NCBI GenBank assembly: GCA_021204765.1
Contig: JAJPYU010000084.1
Coordinates: forward strand, 1 to 5,558
Source of the DNA: Clostridiales bacterium
Lineage (GTDB): Bacteria; Bacillota; Clostridia; Lachnospirales; Lachnospiraceae
Length of the DNA stretch: 5,558 bases
Reading direction: 5' to 3'
How positions within the stretch are numbered: the stretch's first letter is position 1; every line of letters starts with the position of its first letter. Positions 1-5,558 of this stretch are shown here, one piece after another. A model generated the notes under the pieces. That model worked only from the letters and a program-made list of their open reading frames with translations. It had not been told where the DNA came from and searched no databases. The position numbers and the translations under genes are program-made.

Positions 1-645
1 TATCTCGCTTACAAGAAAAACATATCTCCTGTGATAATCGGAGTATTCACACTGCGAAAACTTTGCCTCCAGTACATCCAGAATACCGAAAAGCCACTCA
101 CAGTACTCATCCATCAGGCTCTTCTCCATGATGCACATATTAAACATATGTCCTGCCCTCATTTTCATCACCCGGTCGAATGAACGAATATATTCAGGAC
201 ATCTTTTTTCTATAATCTCCCTGGTATAATCCAAATGCTCCGCATAATGAGTGTGGGCATAGTGAGAATATAGTGTCTCAATAAAATATCTGCGCTTCTC
301 CGGGACAATAATCTTATATTCGGGAATGAACCGGGACAGTTCCTCTCCTGTCAGCACACAGTCCATAGGCGCGTGTCTGCGCTGATAAACCCGGCTGCGG
401 ACAGTAAAATGCCTGCGGTAATGGGCCAGTCCCAAATAATCGTATTCCAGGTTCTTCCAGGCCCAATAGAGGCACGTCAGCTCACAGTACTCGGGATTCT
501 TCCCGGAAATATTGTCACCGGTATTATCCGGCTGATAGGGCAGAGACGGCTTTCCGGCACTGCCTGCATGAACCGGCAGATAAATCTCATCTGACGGCAT
601 CTGATATAATTTATGCGCTGCTATTATTATCCTGACATTCATCAT
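1..645 (-). CDS. DUF4422 protein, putative capsule/exopolysaccharide glycosyltransferase (partial, C-terminus off the left edge)
   Basis: An open frame of 215 codons runs without a stop from ATG at 645-643 to the left edge, so the C-terminus is missing. The protein matches the DUF4422 family from memory. It has an N-terminal beta strand followed by AAHK (residues 9-12), then MPSDEIYLPV (16-25), DNTGDNIS (40-47), NPEYCELT (50-57), YWAWKN (60-65), GLAHYRRHF (72-80), a second strand with IIVPEKRRY (112-120), YSHY (126-129) and MDEYCEWLF (178-186). Family members are found in capsule and exopolysaccharide clusters and are thought to be cytoplasmic glycosyltransferases; donor and acceptor are not established. 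No membrane segment or signal peptide is visible. Two in-frame ATGs are adjacent. The GGGAG at 650-654 lies 4 nt from the first and 7 nt from the second (642-640), so the second may be the true start. It follows the cytidylyltransferase gene by 45 nt with no terminator between them, which fits an operon. Family assignment is firm; function is inferred. Confidence 0.88.
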   Translation of the reverse strand, partial: MMNVRIIIAAHKLYQMPSDEIYLPVHAGSAGKPSLPYQPDNTGDNISGKNPEYCELTCLYWAWKNLEYDYLGLAHYRRHFTVRSRVYQRRHAPMDCVLTGEELSRFIPEYKIIVPEKRRYFIETLYSHYAHTHYAEHLDYTREIIEKRCPEYIRSFDRVMKMRAGHMFNMCIMEKSLMDEYCEWLFGILDVLEAKFSQCEYSDYHRRYVFLVSEI

Positions 646-649
646 TGGT

Positions 650-654
650 CTCCC
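650..654 (-). promoter_or_regulatory. Ribosome binding site of the DUF4422 gene
   Basis: The minus strand reads AAGGGAGACC just before a double ATG. GGGAG is spaced 4 nt from the ATG at 645 and 7 nt from the ATG at 642. The spacing favours the second ATG, which would shorten the protein by one residue. Confidence 0.6.
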
Positions 655-690
655 TTTTTGTGTCTGAGGTAACGCGTCAAACCCGGATAA

Positions 691-1422
691 TCACATCGCA
701 GATGTAAACCCGCCATGTTCTTCAAAGGTCATCATACTCTCCGCCGTCCTCATATCATTCGGGTAGGTTATCTTAAAATTCGTGATATCACCCTGTACCA
801 TGGCCACCCTGTATCCTCTGCGGCAGAACAGCCCGCTGATATCCGTGGCTGTCTCAAGCTCCTCCTCGCTCAGGCCGGCACAGAGCTCCTCAAACAATCC
901 GTATCTGAAAGACTGGGGCGTCTGGCTCTGATACATTTCATTTCTCGCAGGCACATCCGTGATAAAGCTGCCGTCCGCCGACCTGACAATAGTATCCGTG
1001 GCCGGGATCACCGTATTGCAGATTCCCCATTTCCGGACAGCCTCCACATTCTCATGTATGATCCTCTGGCTGACAAAAGGTCGCACCGCATCGTGGGTGA
1101 GGACTAAGGCGTCATCATTGATACCCCAGACATCCTCCGCCTTACGTAAAACCTTCTGTATGGTCTCGTTGCGGCTGCCTCCTCCGGCAGATATCACTAT
1201 TTTTTCTGTATTTCCGAAAAACTTTTGGAGAAGGCTCTCCAGATATTCGATCCAGTCCGGATGCACCCCAATGACTATACCGTCTACATCAGGAGAATCG
1301 AAAAATGCCTCCGCAGTTCGGATCAATATGGGCCTTCCGTCCACTTCCAGGAACTGTTTTGGCACCGCACTGCCGACCATGCGGCTTCCCACTCCCCCTG
1401 CGACTATACCTGCGATGACCAT
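691..1422 (-). CDS. tarI: IspD/TarI-family cytidylyltransferase, probably ribitol-5-phosphate (or related polyol phosphate) cytidylyltransferase
   Basis: This 243-residue protein should transfer CMP from CTP to a sugar-alcohol phosphate, giving a CDP-polyol in the cytoplasm. The nucleotide-binding loop AGGVGSRM (8-15) and PKQFL (21-25) carry the family's catalytic Arg14 and Lys22. Further on are GGGSRNETI (80-88), THDAVRPF (109-116), DTIVRSADG (143-151), PARNEMYQSQTPQSF (158-172, with Arg160) and NFKITYPND (215-223, with Lys217). Arg160 and Lys217 correspond to the substrate-binding Arg and Lys of E. coli IspD. The wording THDAVRPF, DTIV.S.DG and MYQ.QTPQSF resembles TarI-type enzymes of wall and capsule polymers more than housekeeping IspD. 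Its place between a priming sugar transferase and a DUF4422 protein also points to polymer synthesis. Length is normal for the family. AGGAGG at 1430-1435 sits 7 nt before the ATG and fixes the start. The usual TarI partner, the ribulose-phosphate reductase TarJ, is not in the window. MEP-pathway IspD remains the alternative, so the symbol is tentative. Confidence 0.82.
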   Translation of the reverse strand: MVIAGIVAGGVGSRMVGSAVPKQFLEVDGRPILIRTAEAFFDSPDVDGIVIGVHPDWIEYLESLLQKFFGNTEKIVISAGGGSRNETIQKVLRKAEDVWGINDDALVLTHDAVRPFVSQRIIHENVEAVRKWGICNTVIPATDTIVRSADGSFITDVPARNEMYQSQTPQSFRYGLFEELCAGLSEEELETATDISGLFCRRGYRVAMVQGDITNFKITYPNDMRTAESMMTFEEHGGFTSAM

Positions 1423-1429
1423 GTCCGGT

Positions 1430-1435
1430 CCTCCT
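1430..1435 (-). promoter_or_regulatory. Strong ribosome binding site of the cytidylyltransferase gene
   Basis: The minus strand reads AGGGGAGGAGGACCGGAC directly before ATG 1422. The consensus AGGAGG core has a 7-nt spacer, which settles the start codon and predicts efficient translation independent of the upstream gene, whose stop is 77 nt away. Confidence 0.85.
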
Positions 1436-1499
1436 CCCCTTTGAATTCTGTCTCTGAAATGCCCGTCGCTGGCCTTACCGAATATTAAAGAGCTTTATC

Positions 1500-2939
1500 T
1501 CACTTTGCTCCGTCCCTGTGGAGCACCACTCCCACAGTCTTGAATATAATCTTAAAATCCAGCCTAAGATCCCAGTTCTTTATATACTGGGAATCCAGCC
1601 TCACCACTTCCTCGAAATCAGTGATCTTGCTGCGGCCGCTCACCTGCCAAAGCCCCGTAAGCCCGGGCTTCATGCTCAGACGGATCTTGTGGTGATACTC
1701 ATATCCCTCGAACTCGTCCACCGTCGGCGGACGAGTGCCCACCAGGCTCATGTCTCCTTTTAGGATATTGATAAACTGCGGGAATTCATCTATGCTGGTC
1801 CGGCGGATGAAATTCCCAATTCCCTTTCCCGGGCCCTTCTCGCTGCCGATGATCCGGGGATCATTTTCTATCTTGAACATCAGTCCCTCCATCTCATTTT
1901 CAGCCATCAGGTCTTTCTTGCGCTCTTCTGCGTCAGGATACATGGATCGGAACTTGTAAATCTCGAAACGCCGGCCGTTCTTGCCTATCCTTTCCTGTTT
2001 GAAAAATATCGGCCCCGGGGATGCCTTTTTTATGGCCGGCCCGACAAATATGCAGAGCACTCCGGTGACAACGCAGCCCAGCAATCCCGCCACTATATCA
2101 ATCAGGCGCTTAAGAGCCATCCTCCAGGAACCCGTGGTGCTTATGCTGGTGGTAATGAAAGTAAATCCGCCTATTCTCTCCACATTCGCATTCGGGAAAA
2201 CATCCTCAGCATATTCCACCGCCAGATGAACCACCACCCCCATATTCAGAAGCTCATAGACCATAAGCCTGTTTCTCTGGGTATTTCCGGGGATACTGAT
2301 CATTACGTCATCTATGACCTTTTCCTTTACATAATCCAGCAGTCCTGCACCGTCAGCTACCACCGGTATATTCTCTATGGACTCACCCACCATATCCCTG
2401 TCCACTATGGCCAGACCCCGCAGGTTGAATCCGTTATACATCCTGGTCCGGAACCGCTCTATCATTTTCCCGGCATAATCCGCACTGGACACCAGCAGGG
2501 TATTCGCCTGGTGCCTGCCCTTTTTAAGGACAGAGCGCACAACGGCTTTCCAGGCCACCCGGCCTATCATCATCAATATGATACAGAATATAATGGACAT
2601 TGCCATAACGTAACGTGAAAACCAGAAAGCCTCTTTTGTCAGATACAGATAGGCAATGCCAACCAGCCACAGGATAATATTATGAAAAAGCACTGATCGG
2701 AACTCGGCAAATATCCCGCGCTTAATTATATTCTTGTACGGAGGTCTAAGGATCACATAAACTATATCTATGATGATCAAAACCAGATTAAACTGTGTAT
2801 ACAGGGACACTCCCCTGACCAAATGCATATTGGGATTGCGAAACAGGTAGGAAAAAAAGTAGGCAACCTCGATACATACGAGATCAACTATCAAAAAATC
2901 CAGGTGTTTCAGCCACCCATGATTTCTTTTCTCATTCAT
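1500..2939 (-). CDS. Polyprenyl glycosylphosphotransferase (priming sugar-1-phosphate transferase of exopolysaccharide/capsule synthesis)
   Basis: Membrane enzyme that transfers a hexose-1-phosphate from a UDP-sugar to undecaprenyl phosphate, the first step in building a surface polysaccharide repeat unit. With the ATG at 2939 it has 479 residues, normal for the large WbaP/CpsE-like class. Four N-terminal membrane helices lie at about 14-33, 49-65, 83-101 and 110-128. A CoA-binding-like (Rossmann-type) region follows at about 145-260. The bacterial sugar transferase domain spans about 270-475, starting with KRLIDI and a membrane helix (280-301). It contains SPGPIFFKQERIG, IYKFRSM, RRTSIDEFPQ with the catalytic Asp-Glu pair at 384-385, GDMSLVGTRPP and KPGLTGLWQVSGRS. 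All key motifs are present. The frame stays open upstream, and a TTG at 2984 would add 15 residues. I prefer the ATG because relatives begin shortly before WLKHLDF, GAGGA lies 10 nt upstream of it, and the TTG sits in a predicted hairpin. The sugar (glucose, galactose or other) cannot be read from sequence. It is the first gene after a strong promoter. Confidence 0.93.
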   Translation of the reverse strand: MNEKRNHGWLKHLDFLIVDLVCIEVAYFFSYLFRNPNMHLVRGVSLYTQFNLVLIIIDIVYVILRPPYKNIIKRGIFAEFRSVLFHNIILWLVGIAYLYLTKEAFWFSRYVMAMSIIFCIILMMIGRVAWKAVVRSVLKKGRHQANTLLVSSADYAGKMIERFRTRMYNGFNLRGLAIVDRDMVGESIENIPVVADGAGLLDYVKEKVIDDVMISIPGNTQRNRLMVYELLNMGVVVHLAVEYAEDVFPNANVERIGGFTFITTSISTTGSWRMALKRLIDIVAGLLGCVVTGVLCIFVGPAIKKASPGPIFFKQERIGKNGRRFEIYKFRSMYPDAEERKKDLMAENEMEGLMFKIENDPRIIGSEKGPGKGIGNFIRRTSIDEFPQFINILKGDMSLVGTRPPTVDEFEGYEYHHKIRLSMKPGLTGLWQVSGRSKITDFEEVVRLDSQYIKNWDLRLDFKIIFKTVGVVLHRDGAK

Positions 2940-2949
2940 ATGAAAATAT

Positions 2950-2954
2950 TCCTC
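2950..2954 (-). promoter_or_regulatory. Probable ribosome binding site of the sugar transferase gene
   Basis: GAGGA on the minus strand lies 10 nt before ATG 2939. The spacing is a little long but acceptable. It competes with the purine-rich runs further up the leader, none of which has a well-spaced ATG or GTG in the sugar-transferase frame. Confidence 0.45.
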
Positions 2955-2960
2955 ATATTC

Positions 2961-2991
2961 ACAGGCATAATCCTTTAAATACAATACCTGT
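2961..2991 (-). promoter_or_regulatory. Predicted leader-RNA hairpin upstream of the sugar transferase gene
   Basis: On the minus strand ACAGGTAT (2991-2984) can pair with ATGCCTGT (2968-2961), giving an 8-bp stem with one G-U pair and a 15-nt loop that contains AAAGGA. The stem covers the alternative TTG start at 2984 and leaves the GAGGA before ATG 2939 free. No U-run follows, so it is not an intrinsic terminator. A regulatory role is unproven, and a stem of this size could arise by chance. Confidence 0.35.
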
Positions 2992-3015
2992 AGGTTTCCT
3001 TCTCCTTTTTGCCGT

Positions 3016-3021
3016 CCTCCT
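3016..3021 (-). promoter_or_regulatory. Orphan consensus Shine-Dalgarno sequence in the leader
   Basis: A perfect AGGAGG stands near the predicted 5' end of the transcript, but the next 25 nt contain no ATG, GTG or TTG. A second run, AAGGAG (3006-3001), is also without a well-placed start. These may act as ribosome standby sites or be remnants of an older start. Confidence 0.4.
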
Positions 3022-3034
3022 GCAACAATTCCCT

Positions 3035-3063
3035 ATTATACATAAACTGAGACCATGTTTCAA
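3035..3063 (-). promoter_or_regulatory. Near-consensus sigma-A (sigma-70 type) promoter for the polysaccharide operon
   Basis: Read on the minus strand, TTGAAA (3063-3058) and a perfect TATAAT (3040-3035) are separated by exactly 17 bp, one base away from the full consensus. Transcription should begin around 3028-3030 and run left into the sugar transferase gene, leaving a leader of about 90 nt before ATG 2939. It lies in the 173-bp gap after the ATPase stop, so it separates the polysaccharide genes from the ATPase. No flanking operator repeat was recognised. Confidence 0.82.
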
Positions 3064-3112
3064 GATATGACGGGTTTGCCTTCTCTTTACCAGAATTTTG
3101 GCTGCTGTTTCC

Positions 3113-5554
3113 TTACCTCGCTTTCCCTTCCCCTCTCTTCCTCCACTGATCCCTCAGGAAATCCGTCAGCATGGTAAGCACCCGCAGTATAGGCTCCGTG
3201 GCGATGCCGAAGACCACGAAGAGGCAGATGCACTTTAAGGACATGCCGGTGATGGCAAAGAGCTGGGGCAGGAAAATGCTGGAGAAGAGCAGGGCTCCTA
3301 TGCAGATAAACCACATGATCCATTTGCCCCTGGTCATTGGTCCGCCAAGCTTGATGAGCACTATGAAGCCCACTATGGCCAGCAGCATGGTGGAAGCCGT
3401 GGCGATGTCGTCCGCCGACACCTCAAATATCTGTCCGCAGATCACCAGGAAGCCCACCGCCAGGAAATCAGTAATTCCTGCCGGCAGGGCCCGGGAGAGC
3501 ATATTGGGCAGGAAATGGCCGCTGATCCTGTCCTTGTTGCCCGAGAATGACAGCACAAAGGCCGGTATGCCTATGGTAAACATACTGATCAGGGTGATCT
3601 GGGCCGGAGCCAGCGGATAGTTTATCATGAAAAATGCCGAGAAGAGCGCCAGCAGCAGGGAGAAAATATTCCTCACCAGGAAGAGGCTGCCTGAGCGCTG
3701 GATGTTGTTGACCACCCGGCGTCCCTCCGCCACCACCTCAGGCATGGATGAAAAGTCTGAATCAAGGAGCACCACCTGGGCCACCTGAGCCGCCGCGTCG
3801 CTGCCGGAAGCCATGGCTATGCTGCAGTCAGCATCCTTTAAGGCCAGGACATCGTTTACTCCGTCGCCGGTCATGGCCACGGTGTGCCCCTGTGCCTTTA
3901 AGGCATGGACAAACTGCCTCTTCTGGTCGGGAGTCACCCGTCCGAAGACAGTGTACTTCCGCATGGCTTTATCTATTTCAGCAGGAGTCTTAAGCTGCCT
4001 GGCGTCTATGTAATTCTCTGCCCCCTCTATCTTCGCCTCTTTCGCCGCCTCGGAGACGGTCAGGGGATTATCTCCGGAAATGACCTTTATAGCCACGCCT
4101 TCCCTGGCGAAGAAGGAGAAGGTCTCCGGAGCCTCACGGCGGATAGGGTTGGCCAGCATGATAAAGCCCAGGGGATTTGCGGTACCTGTAAGGTGCTGTC
4201 CGTTAAGCTCCCCGTCATAGGCCGCAAAGGCCAGCACACGGTAGCCTCTGGCCGTGTATTTCTTTACCCTGTCCTCATACTCCGGGAAAGCCTCCCTCAA
4301 TATATATTCCGGGGCACCCATGACATAGGAACCATCCCCAAAGGTCACTCCGCTGTACTTAAGTGCCGATGAGAAAGGGCTTACCTTTAAGGCAGTCCTG
4401 GCCCCGGTGATGTCCTTAAACCGCTTCTTCACAGCTTCCATGGTGATATTGTCACTGGCCTGTGCCCGGGCGAAATCCCCGATGAGAAGTGAGAGCTCCT
4501 TTAAATCCATATCGGAAGCTCCCCTTGCCTTAAGCAGCTTCTTCACCCTCATGGTATTCTCGGTGATGGTGCCGGTCTTATCCACGCAGAGCACGTCCAC
4601 GCGTGCCAGGGTCTCAATGCTTTTCATGTCATGGAAGAGCACCTTGTGCTTCGCCAGGCGCACCGCGCTCATGGCCAGGGCCACACTGGTAAGGAGGAAA
4701 ATCCCTTCGGGGATCATGCCTATGACCGCCGCCACCATGGAGGTGATGGAGGACTCCAGGGTCTCTCCTGCCAGCACAAAGCTCTCCACGAAGAGGGCTA
4801 CCCCGATGGGAATGAGTACTATGCCAACGAATATCAACAGGCGGTTGATGGCGCGTATCATCTCGGAGCGCTCCACGGACTTCATTTCCTTGGCCTCAAG
4901 AGTCAGTTTGGAGATATATGAATCCTTCCCCACATGGGTGAGACGGCAGTAGCACTGTCCGGATACAACGAAGCTGCCGGAGATCAGCTTATCCCCGGGC
5001 TGTTTTAATATCTCGTCGGATTCTCCGGTAAGGAGGGATTCGTTTACCTTTATCTCTCCCTCCACCACCATGGCGTCGGCGCAGATCTGGTTCCCGGCCT
5101 TGAAAATGACTATATCATCCCTCACCAGCCTCTCGGCCATGATGGAGCCCTGCCTGCCCTCCCGGACCACGGTAGCCTTCGGCATGGACAGTATATTCAT
5201 CTTGTCCAGTTCTTTCTTGGAGTAGATCTCCTGAATAATGCCGATGGCGGTATTGCAACCTATGACCAGCAGAAATGTCAGGTCCCTGTATGAGTGGACG
5301 GCTATGAGCAGTACCGCCAGTATGATAAATATCAGATTGAAATATGTGAAGATATTTTCCCTGACTATCTGGCCGGTGGTCTTGGAGGCTGTATCGAGGG
5401 ACTTATTGTCCCAGCCCTTTGCCAGGCGCTCCTTCACCTGGGCCTTGTTAAGTCCAGCTCCCGGGTCAGCCATCACCACGTCAACTGGTCTGCGCCGGAG
5501 CGCAGACTCATCCTGTAGCTTTTTTTTATTTCTTCCGCCGGTATTTTTTGCCAT
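3113..5554 (-). CDS. P-type cation-transporting ATPase, CtpE/Exp7-like (possible calcium pump)
   Basis: An 813-residue integral membrane pump that uses an aspartyl-phosphate cycle to move a cation. The order is standard. There is a cytoplasmic N-terminus, membrane helices at about 68-87 and 91-110, an actuator domain with LLTGES (174-179), and helices at about 237-260 and 269-297 with the ion-site PEG motif (282-284). Next comes the phosphorylation motif DKTGT with Asp325, then a compact nucleotide-binding domain (about 335-470) with MGAPEY (412-417). SGDNP (493-497) and the hinge motif TGDGVND (562-568) follow, then six C-terminal helices (about 622-790). No N-terminal metal-binding CxxC domain is seen, so it is not a heavy-metal type. 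The stretches GQIVRENIFT, IGIIQEIYSKK and ARVDVLCVDKTGT recall mycobacterial CtpE, reported as a calcium transporter, and pneumococcal Exp7. Ion specificity here is inferred. The Lys common in the KGAPE motif is Met412. The start is chosen at the first visible ATG, but only four bases precede it, so an upstream start is possible. Confidence 0.93.
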   Translation of the reverse strand: MAKNTGGRNKKKLQDESALRRRPVDVVMADPGAGLNKAQVKERLAKGWDNKSLDTASKTTGQIVRENIFTYFNLIFIILAVLLIAVHSYRDLTFLLVIGCNTAIGIIQEIYSKKELDKMNILSMPKATVVREGRQGSIMAERLVRDDIVIFKAGNQICADAMVVEGEIKVNESLLTGESDEILKQPGDKLISGSFVVSGQCYCRLTHVGKDSYISKLTLEAKEMKSVERSEMIRAINRLLIFVGIVLIPIGVALFVESFVLAGETLESSITSMVAAVIGMIPEGIFLLTSVALAMSAVRLAKHKVLFHDMKSIETLARVDVLCVDKTGTITENTMRVKKLLKARGASDMDLKELSLLIGDFARAQASDNITMEAVKKRFKDITGARTALKVSPFSSALKYSGVTFGDGSYVMGAPEYILREAFPEYEDRVKKYTARGYRVLAFAAYDGELNGQHLTGTANPLGFIMLANPIRREAPETFSFFAREGVAIKVISGDNPLTVSEAAKEAKIEGAENYIDARQLKTPAEIDKAMRKYTVFGRVTPDQKRQFVHALKAQGHTVAMTGDGVNDVLALKDADCSIAMASGSDAAAQVAQVVLLDSDFSSMPEVVAEGRRVVNNIQRSGSLFLVRNIFSLLLALFSAFFMINYPLAPAQITLISMFTIGIPAFVLSFSGNKDRISGHFLPNMLSRALPAGITDFLAVGFLVICGQIFEVSADDIATASTMLLAIVGFIVLIKLGGPMTRGKWIMWFICIGALLFSSIFLPQLFAITGMSLKCICLFVVFGIATEPILRVLTMLTDFLRDQWRKRGEGKAR

Positions 5555-5558
5555 AGCC

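Noticed and set aside
605..610. TATAAT on the plus strand
   Set aside because: No -35 element at the right distance (the 17-bp position reads AAATCT) and it lies inside the DUF4422 coding region.
715..1444. Two overlapping plus-strand open frames of 130 and 161 codons
   Set aside because: Both are antisense to the cytidylyltransferase, whose motifs are unambiguous.
1423..1499. Possible internal promoter or terminator between the sugar transferase and the cytidylyltransferase
   Set aside because: An AT-rich TTTAATATT is present on the minus strand, but no matching -35 and no stem-loop with T-run were found; only the strong ribosome binding site is convincing.
2226..2618. 130-codon plus-strand open frame
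   Set aside because: Antisense to the central part of the sugar transferase; His/Tyr-rich product with no recognisable motif.
3064..3112. Possible intrinsic terminator after the ATPase stop
   Set aside because: Only a short near-palindrome (CCAAAATTCTGG) is present, without a GC-rich stem or T-run. Read-through into the polysaccharide genes cannot be excluded.
3087..3323. 78-codon minus-strand open frame overlapping the ATPase end
   Set aside because: Runs in a different frame across the ATPase C-terminus, with His/Arg-rich sequence and no domain. It ends close to the operon promoter but has no support of its own.
3171..3620. 149-codon plus-strand open frame
   Set aside because: Lies wholly antisense to the ATPase C-terminal membrane region; its composition is the mirror of the minus-strand codons and no known domain is recognisable.
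4407..4952. 181-codon plus-strand open frame
   Set aside because: Antisense to the ATPase catalytic and membrane regions; low-complexity Met/Ser/Arg-rich product typical of a shadow frame.

Overview
The window looks like a Clostridia-type Firmicute chromosome, most likely a member of the Lachnospiraceae. The evidence is a moderate GC content (roughly half by eye), strong AGGAGG-type ribosome binding sites, and protein styles typical of that group. This placement is an inference from protein style only; no rRNA or marker gene is present. Everything recognisable is encoded on the minus strand, so the gene order in the direction of transcription runs from the right edge to the left edge.

Right part (3113-5554): one large gene for a ten-helix P-type cation ATPase of the CtpE/Exp7-like kind, possibly a calcium pump. 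Its start lies only four bases from the window edge, so its promoter is outside the window.

Middle (2940-3112): a gap with a near-consensus vegetative promoter on the minus strand (TTGAAA, 17 bp, TATAAT). It is followed by a leader of about 90 nt that contains several purine-rich Shine-Dalgarno-like runs and a small hairpin. This is probably where a surface-polysaccharide operon starts.

Left part (1-2939): three genes read leftward from that promoter. The first is a polyprenyl-phosphate sugar-1-phosphate transferase, the initiating enzyme of exopolysaccharide or capsule assembly. The second is an IspD/TarI-family cytidylyltransferase that resembles TarI (ribitol-5-phosphate cytidylyltransferase) more than housekeeping IspD. 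The third is a DUF4422 protein, a putative glycosyltransferase of capsule loci, cut by the left edge. The gaps are 77 and 45 nt with no terminator visible, so the three are probably co-transcribed. A reasonable model is that the first enzyme loads the first sugar phosphate onto undecaprenyl phosphate, the cytidylyltransferase supplies a CDP-activated polyol phosphate, and the DUF4422 protein extends or decorates the repeat unit. The operon should continue beyond the left edge. The ATPase appears to be an unrelated neighbour.

No RNA genes, CRISPR arrays, insertion sequences or clear terminators were seen, and there is no gene-free stretch over 300 bases. I found no strong evidence of a wholly new system. 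The points most worth checking are the operon leader and the real substrate of the TarI-like enzyme.
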